Shown: one piece after another, positions 13,450 through 24,998 of the stretch
Numbering within the stretch: the stretch's first letter is position 1
Layout of the letters: the number at the start of each line of letters is the position of its first letter
Origin: Mastigias papua
Taxonomy: Eukaryota; Cnidaria; Scyphozoa; Rhizostomeae; Mastigiidae
Reading direction: 5' to 3'
DNA: 64,000 bases
NCBI GenBank assembly: GCA_964019165.1
Contig: OZ025269.1
Location: forward strand, 20,885,516 to 20,949,515
Translations under genes and position numbers: made by a program
Notes under the pieces: generated by a model
What the model was told of the DNA's origin: nothing
What the model saw: the letters and a program-made list of their open reading frames with translations, nothing else
The model's database searches: none

Positions 13450-14079
13450 ATTTACTTCAGTAATAGGTTGCTTGATCTATAGATAACATATATACAAACG
13501 AATGCTTTTCTCAACTTGCTCTGTATCACGGTGACTTCAAAAATAAATGACCAAATGCCAATGCTGCCAATGAGACAATTCTTCAGAATCTCTTCAATTT
13601 CAAACAACAAAAAAATGTCCTTCAATAATAGATAGATTGCAATAGAAAAATCGCTGTAAAATGGCCTAAACCAAACGTATTATTCTTCGGCGACGTGCAC
13701 AATGTATTTGCCATAGGCTTCCTACAAAACTGAAGTAACCGTTACAATGTAAACTACCAGCAAAGCGTTTGATCTCAAAAGTAGCTGCAAGTACAGTTAA
13801 ACACAAAAATTGTTTACAAAATCTCCCTGAAGATGAGCATTTTACGTCACCCGCAGTCTTTCGAAGGAGCCATTTTGTTAGCTTACACGTTGAGCGCAGT
13901 ATGTGATCTGCGGACCAGAAACGTGGAAACCCCAGTTATTTGTTCATTGGGCAGACTGGGTTAACAATGAAAATTGCAGACAAACATTTAAAGTCTGACA
14001 TTATTAATTAGAATCAAAGCCTTTCATCTTCCCTTTATGATTACAAAATTATTTGCTATCTTTAGGGTGCGTTGTGGTT

Positions 14080-14346
14080 TAGTTGTCAAATAGTTAGTTA
14101 CATTTAGTTACACTTTGTTTTACATATATATTAACACTTAGTTTCAATGATATGTATTTGTCTAATTTGTTAGATTTTTGCTTTTGTTCTTTTGTTTGTT
14201 TCACCTTATATTTTCTTTTTTCAATATTATCTTAACAAACTATTGGGCAACAATGCTGTAATGTTTGAAAACTGTATTCCAATAAAATGAGGGATCACTG
14301 TATCTCATCTACAGATGACCTTTGTAAATAAAAGTTCAAGTTCAAG
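14080..14346 (+). mobile_element. Probable 3' UTR of a LINE ending in (TTCAAG)n
   Basis: A T-rich segment ends at about 14281-14346 with an aataaaa signal, ctgtatctcatc, and the tail gtaaataaaagttcaagttc. A short tandem 3' tail of this kind is typical of CR1/L2-like retroposons. No reverse transcriptase is left upstream. It lies between GALNT2 and PAM16, facing the opposite-strand LINE remnant at 14707-14976. Confidence 0.45.
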
Positions 14347-14706
14347 TTTCATTCATTTCAAAATTCCAAAACAAATTAAAAATTCCTTTTTAATCAGCAA
14401 CTACAAATAACATTAGTAACAACAAAAATAAAGTAAACGTTTACAAGAAAGCTAAACATAAACACAAGGCAACATTAAAAAAACAAAATGATGTGATAAT
14501 ATACAACGAGACCTAATCTAATTCAATTTAAAGGGAGTTTGCAAGTATAGAAGGAGCTCCTTCAATAGTTATACTAATCAAGGAGAGAGCACCTCCAGTA
14601 CTAAAAGCACGTTATTTTGCAATTGTATCACCTTTAGTTCGTTAGAAGATTGTAGAAATGCTTAAAGATATTTTAAATATGGTATTTTGTGAATAGTATA
14701 CAGGAT

Positions 14707-14976
14707 TTAAGTTTGTGATGAAAAATGGAGACAAGGGGATTGTTTAATGACATCAGAAATACTGTTCCAAAATTTGGCGCCTGCATATCTAACAGATCTT
14801 AAACCATATTGCAGTGTATTTTTACGAAACACAAATATGTCAACTTTATAGTTACTTAAAAAAAGCTGCTTAGAGTTACTTAGATGACCTCCTATAAAGT
14901 CATTGAAATGCTTAACATGTTTAGTGTCGTGAAATTTTCTTCTTGCTTCAAAATCCCAAAACCTGCGTTCAATCAT
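14707..14976 (-). pseudogene. LINE reverse transcriptase C-terminal remnant
   Basis: An 89-codon open frame on the minus strand has YGLRSVRYAGAKFWNSI near its end. This matches the familiar C-terminal motif of many non-LTR ORF2 proteins (RS..Y.G.K.WN.LP..I). The upstream part (about 30 residues with FxxHTKHV-like spacing) also fits. There is no catalytic YxDD motif, so the copy is 5'-truncated and inactive. Its 3' UTR probably runs down to about 14350. Confidence 0.65.
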
Positions 14977-15645
14977 TCGTCCTCGTATTTGAAAAATGCA
15001 TTAAAAATAAACTAACTAAAGTTTTACAAACGTATATTTATTCTTTGATCTTCAAGTGAATTTAACATTGATTTAACTTAAATAAGAATAACACCAGCTT
15101 CGAAAGTGTGCAAGTGCGCAGGTATATTTCATCAACTGTTGGAAAATATGTTGAATCTTATACCATTCTATTATAAGCCTTCAGCCCATTGGACTTCAAC
15201 TGACAAATAATTTTGCTCAACATCTTCGGTCAAAATATAATTGAGGCCATTTGAAAACTACATCACGGCTTTAAGGGGAGGAGGGGGTACGCAGATTATA
15301 ACAGCATTTCTGGAAGGACAGGGCTGTTGAAGAATCGTGACGTCATGCTATTCCTCCAAAAATGTCTAACTCTTGCATCCATCCACCCGGTTACTACGAA
15401 GGAGACCATTCTGGTATTGAGGCCATCTCATGGTACCAGTGTGAAACATTACGCAAGGTGATTCAGAAGGGCCGACATTAAAATTGACAACTAGCAGGAT
15501 ATTTTCCAATATATATAACTAACTGACGAATGAAAATATACTTAAGTAATAACTAGGAAAATCTCTGGTACGCTAGATTTTAAAGAAAAAGCGGGGTGGA
15601 AGTTATGGTAGAACACGTTTTGGGCGTCTGGTGAGATTATAAGCA

Positions 15646-16038
15646 ATGGCGAAGTTTATTGCACAGATAATCGTTCTTGGAGGGCAAATTATCGGAAAGG
15701 CATTTACTCAAGCTTTACGACAAGAATTTCAAGCTGGTAATGCTGCAAGGAGGGCAGCAGGGAGTGCACAGGAAGGAAGCAAACAGGCCGCAAAAAATAG
15801 TTTGATGGGCATGACAGTGGAAGAAGCAATGCAAATATTGAACGTAAAAGAACTTGAAGCTGAGAAAGTTGATGAAAATTTCAAATACCTGTTTGATATA
15901 AATGACAAGAAAAAGGGTGGTTCATTTTACTTGCAGTCAAAAGTATTTAGAGCAAAAGAGCGAATCGATCAAGAATTAGGAGATACCAGACAAAGCAAAA
16001 ACGATCATGAACAGAAAAGCACTGACAGCGATTCATAA
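15646..16038 (+). CDS. PAM16: PAM16/TIM16 (Magmas), mitochondrial import motor subunit, 130 aa
   Basis: A J-like protein on the matrix side of the TIM23 channel. It pairs with the J-protein PAM18/DNAJC19 and restrains its stimulation of mitochondrial Hsp70. Seen: an N-terminal [20 protein letters not shown] helix, as in animal Magmas, then an Ala-rich linker. The J-like domain (about residues 52-110) has [12 protein letters not shown] and [18 protein letters not shown]. The HPD motif of true J-proteins is replaced by DKK ([10 protein letters not shown]), which defines the family. The acidic, Ser-rich tail is not conserved. Length equals the human protein within a few residues. The frame is uninterrupted from ATG to TAA. 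A single exon is unusual for an animal gene, but the frame is intact and reads as functional. It is transcribed away from GALNT2, 2.2 kb distant. 5' UTR introns cannot be excluded. Confidence 0.95.
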   Translation: MAKFIAQIIVLGGQIIGKAFTQALRQEFQAGNAARRAAGSAQEGSKQAAKNSLMGMTVEEAMQILNVKELEAEKVDENFKYLFDINDKKKGGSFYLQSKVFRAKERIDQELGDTRQSKNDHEQKSTDSDS

Positions 16039-16964
16039 TGAGCTTAAGTTGTGTGCATATGAATACTTAGGCTACCAAATTTTTAGTGTAGAAGCTTTTG
16101 TGTGACCCTTATTCGATTTGAAATTGTATTGTATACAGTGTGAGAAAATATTCATGATTCCAAAAAGTATACCTTGAACATGCTGCAAAGATCTCTTTAT
16201 GACGTAGCCTTTCATAATTTCTTCTTCTAATCATTATTATTACTATTATTATGATAAACAGCATCATGGATTTTAGACAAAATTGATATTTGTTTGTTGC
16301 TCTCAATTGATTATGGTTGTTGGAAGTTAATGTTGGGAAATAATTATTCAAAACAATCAAGTTTATATGGGTATGTTGTTTTGATGGATTTTTGCCCATA
16401 GAAAGGAAAGAGCTTGCATGAACCTGATGATAGAAGATACAGTTGTATTAGAAAAAACACAATTGACATGAAGAAGCTATGCCTTTGAGGAACTTTTGAC
16501 AAGTAGAAAGGATATGAAATATTGAAAAGGAAATGCAAGTGAATAAGCTATTTGTACCCCTTGGTTGAGAGTACAAAAAATAGGTGCAATCAATGTTCCA
16601 TATTTTGGCAAGTCAAGTCTTTCAAGTATATCACAAATAATTTAAGTTGTCTATAATGGAACAGATAATTTAAGTTGTTTATAATGGATCAATTCTGTTA
16701 GAACTTGCTCCATATTCAGTTTGATGCAAGAAAACCATTTTTAATCAATTTGATTGACATGTAGCAAAACTCTATAAATAAATGGCAATCAAATCCATAA
16801 TATGGGTTTTGTGCAGTTTTTGCAAGGTCTACTATTTGTAGTTTTTGCACTTTTCCTCTCAGAATGAAGTTTCAAATTATGTTTACAACTTCCTTGGCGG
16901 TCTTAATTTGGCTTATAGTATTGATAAGGAACCAAACGACTACGAAGAATTGTTTACCTGTTCA

Positions 16965-17125
16965 CTCTTTAGGTATGCTGAAAAGATTTTTATCTGACAC
17001 TCATCAGAGTATGAAAAATCAGATGATTACTGAAAGGTAAACTGAAATATGTTGCTAAATGTGGATACACATGTGGTATGACAAATACTGCATCCAGGTG
17101 GCTCTATGATTGGCCAATGGGCACC
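16965..17125 (-). repeat. Dispersed hammerhead-bearing repeat, copy 2 (decayed)
   Basis: Same family as 2699-2905. It keeps ctcatcagagtatg (CUGAUGA plus one stem I arm on the minus strand), tactgaaaggtaaactgaaa and attggccaatgggcacctat. The region corresponding to the GAA box and stem III is altered (agatttttatctgaca), so the ribozyme is probably dead. It lies downstream of PAM16. Confidence 0.65.
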
Positions 17126-17864
17126 TATTCACTATTTCAATTTGATGACCATGAGCAATACATAATACAATTATTTGACATTCCAGAAGGCCAAAGTTTT
17201 CCCACTGTGTGATCCTTAGCTCCTCTTCAACATTTACTACATATTGAACCAATGCAGTAGCTAAGATAGTAACGGATCAATAAGACACACATGTGGGAGT
17301 ATCAGAATGATGCTGTAACTCTGTACTGTGAATGGAGATGTAGTGACCATTAACATTGTAGTCAAGGCCAATTTCAATGCATCAGTTTTTCTACCTCCAC
17401 TCATTCATTTCACAAGTTCATGCCTAGTCATCGTTCCATTCGTCTCTATCAACATCTCAACTAACCTTTCCTTCTATTTACGTAGCTAGTTGATTCATGT
17501 CTAATTTTGATAATCTAGTGTTTGTTTGTATCATGTGTTTGTTTGTTAGACAGAAAGTCAGTTCACATCACATCGTCTCTTCACTATGGCTCCGTGTGGT
17601 CTGCACGTAAAATAAGACATCGAAAAAGTCACGCCTACCAATGAGGAGTGGTCACAGAACACGCCATCAAGATAGGACACCAAAGTTCCTATACTGTCTG
17701 CTTCAATATGTCCCATTACTTAGGCTTGCATACAGCTAACTTTGAACCAAACTCCAGGATGAAAAGAACTAATGTTTACATATATTTTTTATGCCGTAGT
17801 TAAGCTGCTGAAGCTATAGATTATAGTTTCATGGAAAGTCTGTTTGTACTACAGAACATCACTA

Positions 17865-17995
17865 TAGCACGAAAAAGTGGGAACATTCTTTAAGCATACT
17901 GAAAAGCTTTTTCGTACGACACTCATCAGAGTATGAAACATCGGATAACGACCGAAAGGTGAACTGAAATATTTAGCCAGATGAGGATTCCACAT
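17865..17995 (-). repeat. Dispersed hammerhead-bearing repeat, copy 3
   Basis: Family member with an intact ribozyme core (separate entry 17895-17935). It shares tagcacgaaaaagtggga, the hammerhead block, cgaccgaaaggtgaactgaa and tagccagatg with the other copies. The match ends at about 17992. The rest of 16039-18469 (PAM16 3' flank and upstream region of the FReD gene) holds no other feature I can support. Confidence 0.75.
17895..17935 (-). ncRNA. Hammerhead ribozyme motif, type I, intact core
   Basis: Read on the minus strand: stem I 5' arm CATACT (17930-17935), CUGAUGA (17923-17929), stem II GUG/UAC with UCG loop (17914-17922), and GAA (17911-17913). Then stem III AAA/UUU with a 3-nt loop (17902-17910), cleavage nucleotide C (17901), and stem I 3' arm AGTATG (17895-17900). 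Every invariant position is present and stem I is six perfect pairs. Cleavage is predicted between 17901 and 17900. Minimal type I hammerheads of this form are known from Penelope-like elements and retrozymes in animals. Activity is inferred from structure only. Confidence 0.8.
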
Positions 17996-18469
17996 TCATC
18001 TTATCATGTGCATTTCAAACTTCAAATAAAGATCGATTTCGGAGAAGGCCTAAAGGAGCATATGCTCTATATCATTGTTCTGTTCAGCATTCGCTAGACT
18101 ATAGCGCATTCCTCAATCTATTCACGGTGAAAAGTAATCAGTTTTATATTGAGTACCCCGATCTGATTGACTATGTATGAATAGTCTGTGCCTACACAGT
18201 ACATAAAGCTCAATTTATCAATATGAGCTGATACCCGCAAAGCAGCACGAATTCTTTTGCTGCTATGGTAAAAATGACGTAATAATGAAGGTTGTAACAG
18301 GTTATGTAAATTATTGAAGATTTCTCAGATTTAAAAACAAATTAACTTTGATAATTATGACAGATTTTGTAATCCAGCAACACAGTTGTGCAACCTATTG
18401 AGAAAAGAAGACTACAGAATTGTTCAGTTAGGAATCATTTGAAAGCAGCTTCACCATCATTTCGACATA

Positions 18470-21400
18470 ATGTTTTTAGTTCTCTGGTGGATAGCGTCAT
18501 TACAAAATGCATTTCTGTTGGGCAGTGGAATTGAATATGGAATACATCGAATGCAATGCAGGAAAGATGTATTATTCAAACTCATAGATAGAAACAAGAA
18601 ACTAACAGGTCAAAATAATAACATAATAGAGAAAACAAACCAGATCTCATTGTCAACTTGTATAAAGAAATGCTTGGACAACAGCAATTGTATTACAATC
18701 AATTTCAAGAGGCCAAATGAAGGGCTGCCACAAGCGGAGAATTGCCAGTTGTTAAATATTCTGAAAGCAAATGGTTCGATAGTGGCTGAAAGTGGATGGA
18801 ATCATTATGAACCAGTTACACAGGTTTGGAACTGAAAGAATAGGGAAATTTAGATAAACCAACAGCAAAATGAAATGCTAGTCTTGTAGGAACTTGCAAA
18901 ACTGTATCATATATTTTTGAAAAAAGGTTGCCGTAGTCAGTGACGTAACAGAACGGTTTGGGGACCGTAGGAATATTTTGCATGCGGGCTTTTTCAAACG
19001 TGAACTTTCTGCAATCTAAACAAAACAATAAAGTTTTTTGAGTAAGGGAGAAAAGAAGTCACAAGTAACCAGTATAGTCGGGAAATATCAGCTTAGTAAA
19101 TGTTTTTTCATATCAATAAATGCAACAATCATTCATTGAAAACATCTGAGGGGCCCCTTCAGGGCCCTCAAAATGTTGGATACCCTTAGGAGTTGCTCTA
19201 CCTATGTCGGCTACGCCAGAGTTCAAGCATTAATAAATTGATGATACGAACTCATAACATGTCGGAACCAAAATAAAAAATTGCTTTAAATCAATGATCA
19301 ACAACGCTTAACTACCATTCAAATAGCGTTCAATTCAATCTGATGACTTAAATCCACTCTGTCAGACAAAGTAAGACGTAAAGATGGGATTTTAGGGCCT
19401 TTCTTAACATACAAACTGGGAGGGCGCAATTACTCTCCAGTTCTCAACTACTGCTGTCATCGTGTTGCAATGAATGGGACCCCTCGAGTTTCATCGGCAA
19501 AAGAATAAAACACAATAACATTTTTGCTCAACATTAGGAAACTGTGTAATACACGAACAGTATGTTATTGTAACAATTACAAAACTAGATGTTTCATCTC
19601 CAAACTTTTTTACGTTAATACTTGACATTTATGAAGATTGTTTCAATATATCACATTTATCAACCTTATTTCAAATTATGCTTTAATTTCAAGCTGGGCT
19701 AGCTGTGAATGACGCTGTCTTGGTATAGTATCACGTCCCTTTTTGAGAGTGGGATTTGTATGTTTTAATGTTTATCATTTATTCTCAGGTTGGTCCTCGA
19801 TGTAGACTAATTTCATGTAACCCTGGCTTGAAATGTAACGAAACTTGTCATAACCTACAAGGCTACGATTGCATTGGTAAGAAATCATGAATTATAAGCA
19901 ACCAAGAAAGTCTGTCGTCATGTGTCTATAAAAATGTAATTTGCAAAAAATAGTTTGATCATGCATTTATCGTTGAAAAGAAAATGAATATCAGAAGTAG
20001 CAGTTGAAAAAGTTTTAGCAAGATCAGCCTTTGGAAGTTAGAGGTTAGTGTATTCCTCTGAAATATATGATACTGCAAGATCAATTCACTCTTTAAGAAG
20101 TAAATTAGTAGACAGACTTATCAGATCTAAAGAGACCATAAATTTATTAGAAATAACAATAGCATTGAGTTCTTGGACGAAAGAGAAAGTATCGGAAATG
20201 GTGTATGTACTAAGTACATGAGTTTGAAGAAGATCACAAAGATATAGCTACTTGATAATTATGTGTATTACCAGAGGACACAATTGACAACTGAGTGTAC
20301 TAACAGGCTGTGAGCCGGATGGATAAATTCTGCAGCAAATGTCCTTATCATTTTAAGTGAAAATATAAAAATATATCAGTGAAATATGTCCAAGTCTTAC
20401 ATATAATTACAACAAAGCAAAACCTAGCCATGAAGAATACATTATGCTATTACAACCAAAAAGTTTGAAGATAGTAGCTGGAATTTCCTGAAGAGCTTTG
20501 ACAATCACTTCTTATCAAAATCTATATGTCGTTTACTAGCATAAATATACCATGATGCAACATGTGTAGGTAATTCAAAATAGTTGTTGGTTTGGCAATG
20601 AAGGTGGTATCAGAAAGAAACCAAATTCATACTTAGCAATGGAAAAAACTTAACAATGATGAATGGTCAGAAACGATTCTACAAACGTTATGTTGGAAAA
20701 CACACGCAACGACAATACACACTAGGCCCAACCAACCGTATTTGGCGAAAACTCATTTTTATAGGTAAAAAAATGTGTGATATAATTTCCTGCCTAGATA
20801 TAAACGAATGTCTCAGCAGTCCATGTCAGAATGGTGCTACCTGTAACAACCTTGCGAACAAATACACCTGTCAGTGCATACCAGGCTATGAAGGGACGAA
20901 CTGTGAAACAGGTAGGTTTCTTTATAACAAATGCTTTAAAATTACAGAAAAAAACCAAAGGAAAACACGATGAGAAAAAACTTAAATGGTATATCTTTCA
21001 TTTTTATCATTGGCTGCTAGCTAGAACATACACGAGTACCTTAGAATAAATTTGATCTCAAATGGACTTTAATCCTTTTGCACATTAGAAACAGATGAAT
21101 GTGGTAGTAACCCTTGCCAAAACAGTGGAACGTGCACAGATCATCTAAATAGATACAGCTGCAAATGTACGGCTGGGTATGCTGGTACTAATTGCCAAAA
21201 CACAGGTAATTCTTTCAGAAATGTACAATAGTAACATTCGTTAATCAGCTGAGATTAATTGATAAATGATTCTTCATTTATTAACAAAAAAAAAAGGAAT
21301 TAATGATCTGCTTTTCTCGCCTTAACACCAATGGGAAGTCTTTCGGGCTCAACTGCTTTTATCGCACCAGCATGAGTTTTTGGTTATGAGCAAGGAAAAT

Positions 21401-23194
21401 AATTTCCAAGAAGATGGAAAACAGGTCACTCTCAACGAATACCACACAGTGGGCTCTCCATAAAGAAGATACAATTGGCATATTGAAATAGTGCTCACGA
21501 AATGGAGATGTCCACTTCATGGAGATGTCCACTTCATGAAGATGTCCACTTCATGGAGATGTCCATTTCATGGAGATGTCTACTTCATGGAGATTCCATG
21601 CAACAACTAGTACGCTCCTCTTATAAGCACTTGACATTTGACATATGAAATTTGACATATGACATATGACTGGAACTCAAATTGTCACCTTATTATGCTC
21701 TTATTTTCCATGCTTTCCCATTAGTTTCATGCTCTTGTAATCCTTTTATAGATCAGTTACCTCATTTATTTGTTCACATTCCTTTTTGATAAAAAGTAAC
21801 ATCATCATTATCTCATCATCATCACCATCCTAGATTTTAACATGAGTATTTTTCACAGCATACAGATCTTGTCGGGAATTGTACTTGGCTGGTCATAGAT
21901 CGGATTCAGTGTACACAATCTATGACCAAAATTCACAACCTTACAACGTAAGTGAAGCAATGAATCTAATTTCTCAGCTGAGACTGTTTTGTTGCAATTG
22001 AATTCTTGAAATGCAAGCTTAGAGTAAAATGTTATGAACATCAAGCCAAGTTATGGACCAATGAGTATATTTCTGCTACGGAAAAGCGACAGGTCCATAA
22101 AATGTGAGGGTGTTCTAACTATTTTTGGCAGGCATTGTAGCATGTCAGTAAAGGTTCATTTGAATACAACTTTCCACAGGTGTATTGTCATATGGGTGAT
22201 GGTGGATGGACATTGATAGCAAGATTCTCAAATGCCGATTCCAAAGGATGGGGCCAGAACTCCGGGGAATACTGGTACGATACTCTTTCATTGGGGAGCA
22301 CGTCATCACCATCAACCAATGCGGATATGATAAATAAAGCATTTTATGATGTTAAAGGATATGATATAAAACTATCAAGGAGCGATCAATCCAGTCACCC
22401 TTTTCTGTTGTATGCTGGAGGATGTTTCTCACAGACAACTTTCCGGGATAGGATTACCTCATTTGGTAATTTCAGGTAATAAAAACAAATGAAATCTAAA
22501 ACCAAATATTAAAAAACAGTAACTTCAAATTTCATACTTTATACACATTCATTGGAAAGTATAATATGAGATGCAAAATGCATGACGGCGCCCGAGACGG
22601 ATTTATAATCGCACACTAACTTCAAGTTTTGTTAGCTGGGAAAAACCTGGTAAATCAAAAAAAGTTTTAGTAGCTTCATTGAACAAATGTAATATGAAAG
22701 AAAGCAATTTCTTATTTGACCACCTTAATTTTGTAGGATGCTTTGCACACGAAGTAGAATACAATAAATGCCAATAAAGAATAAATAGCTGGCTGAAAAT
22801 AAACCAAAAGAAGGAATAGCAACGTTTGTAAAAGCTATGTGTCTCTTGCAGGAACAATCAAGCATGGTCTGCCTCAAATGATGGTTGTAAAGCCAGTTGC
22901 TCTGTGCAATATTGGGGCAGTGTCTCGGGCGTAGCAGGTTTTGCCCATTATGCCTGCAATAGTGACTTAAAATCTGCCAATTACTTGAGCTTTTGGTGCC
23001 ATTATAGCACGGGCGATGGAGCAGTTCTTATGATTGGCGGTGGTGGAGCAGATTGTGGCAGAGCAGACCATGGAATAGGCATCACTGAATCAGATTCTCC
23101 AAAGTTTGGCGACACTTTTTCAAGGTTAGATTTTGGGGATGAACCTGGTAGCACCGCAGTTACATCGTATGCTTTAAACCTTTGGATTCGCTAG
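18470..23194 (+). CDS. Secreted PAN-EGF-EGF-fibrinogen-related protein (7 exons, 466 aa)
   Basis: Probable extracellular lectin or matrix protein. Exons: 18470-18823, 19789-19876, 20798-20911, 21089-21205, 21859-21947, 22180-22475, 22852-23194, all GT-AG and in phase (1401 nt). Domains: hydrophobic signal peptide (residues 1-19); PAN/apple-like module with [11 protein letters not shown] (about 25-118); a short Cys-rich link (119-147); a calcium-binding-type EGF starting DINEC (149-185); a second EGF starting [12 protein letters not shown] (187-224). A fibrinogen-related domain (226-466) follows, starting [18 protein letters not shown], with [11 protein letters not shown] and an intelectin-like IGGGGADCG, ending NLWIR. 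Exons match modules closely, as in shuffled extracellular genes. This set resembles coral genes usually called skeletal organic matrix protein 5-like (from memory). The ligand cannot be predicted. Confidence 0.88.
21502..21600. repeat. 17-bp minisatellite in FReD gene intron 4
   Basis: About six imperfect copies of ggagatgtccacttcat. A smaller repeat of gacatatga/aatttgacat follows at 21635-21670. Both lie in the intron between the second EGF exon and the first fibrinogen exon. Confidence 0.85.
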
Positions 23195-23966
23195 TGAGAG
23201 GGGTTGGGTGTGGCACACAGGGAAACAAAGACACTCACGGTAATTCAACCATGGCAACGCGGATACAGCAGACTTACAGATTATTATTGACTATGTCAAG
23301 GAATTTTCAAGCTATTTCGTCACAGAAACTTTCAGCCAACAAATCTCGTAACTTAATTATTAGTTCATGCCCCTTATAATAATTTAATTTACAGTACAAA
23401 ACCCATTAATTATTACGTCATGTGACTTATAATCATTTAATTTATATCACCAAACCCATGAATTGTTACGTTACTTAATCACAATTTTTAATCCAGAAAT
23501 GTTCAGCGTTTGTTTAATATCTTTCAAAGTGCCAATAATCACTAGAATCAAATTTTTATGTCTTACATGAGAAATGAGTTATCATTTTTGCAACGTATTC
23601 CAAAATAGGATGACTTCATATTGAGTTGCAAATCACACCCTTCCGCAAAGCAAGTGCTTTCTCTACTACGTCAGCACTATTTCACGTGGTATACTGTAAA
23701 ATCATGCTTCGGTAATGTGGTCACATGGTAATTGCGATCTGCTGAAGAATCACTGATACATTTGTGGTCCGACACCAAAACTGAGCATTTAACAAAATCT
23801 GACATTGAAACAAATGAAAAGGCATGAAAAACAAATAGAGCTATTAAAGTGAACCGGAAATAGAACGCTCCTATCCTCCGGCAAAGGTTCAAGTCCTGTG
23901 GCAGTTCTGTTTTCCAAAACTTGTTACTCAGTGACTTCAAAATGATTAGCTGGGAAACGCCGAATT

Positions 23967-24004
23967 ATTATAGCGACCCGCATATATACGCAGGTCGCTA
24001 TTAT
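23967..24004. repeat. Small inverted repeat (hairpin)
   Basis: Arms atagcgacc and ggtcgctat surround cgcatatatacgcag. It may be a fragment of a foldback element. Its surroundings (23195-24998, between the FReD gene and INO80C) hold no supported gene. Confidence 0.6.
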
Positions 24005-24362
24005 AAAAAGATAAGAAACTAAATGAAACTTTATTTGGATCAGACTGGACCCCGAGATATTACAACCGATATAAAGCCCGATTTGCTTGGGGAGTGTAGA
24101 AAAACTTTTCACGTCATGCCCATTTGGTGTCAAGGAAGTGCTTAATAACTAGGGAGGCCCCATTTTAGTGGTAAAAAAATAGAATTTAAATTCCTGTCCA
24201 TATCAAACGTTAAATTATGAGCTTTCTCCAGTGGCAGCGCCAGAAATCGTGTATACATCATACCAAGTAAATGATTCTTGGAAAATGCCAGTGGCTCCGA
24301 TATTGGGTTTCTCTATATATTTACTATAAATAAATGTTGGCAGTCCTGGAAAAATCTCACTA

Positions 24363-24407
24363 TTGCTCGAAAAAGTGGGAACATATTCCACTTTTTCAAG
24401 CGAGCAA
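24363..24407. repeat. Inverted duplication of the hammerhead-repeat end
   Basis: Near-perfect palindrome. gaaaaagtgggaa and ttccactttttc form the inner arms and ttgctc/gagcaa the outer arms. The left arm matches the cacgaaaaagtgggaac start of the dispersed family at 17865. This looks like a rearranged fragment of that family. Confidence 0.6.
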
Positions 24408-24998
24408 TAAATAAATTTATTTATGAGTATAACGGCTATGAGCATACTTAGGGTGAACTTTGTGTAATATTAAGCATAGAAAATATTCAAAATTGCCAAA
24501 AGTGATGTTCAATCCAACACTTAAAGCTTATTAAGCTGTTGGGCTACAAAAAACAAACGACTGGTGCAACCAAAGCAATTGCATAAAAAACACAATTGAA
24601 ATATATATATACAGTTATATGCTAGTTTACCCTAAGTTAAGTAGAAATATAAGCACAGGAACTGGCATAAATTTATGGCAAAATTTTGAAGACAGCTAGG
24701 CATAATTACGGTAAGGCTGAACCAGAGTTTTGCCTATGAAAGAGACTAGTTAGTGAAATTCTGCAACTTGCCTAATGCTATCCAGAAGTATTACTGAGGT
24801 ACAATGTAATTTTTCGAAATGCAATAGTAACTTATCAGCAAAGTATAGTAAGTCAACCTTAACTTCTAAGGGGGGAGGAGGGGGGGGGGGTCGAATCTAC
24901 TCGTACAGATATGGCTACAGTGAGGTTTGAACACATGGCATCCAACAACGACAACCACTGACGACAACGATGACAACAACAACATAAATGTCAGAAAC

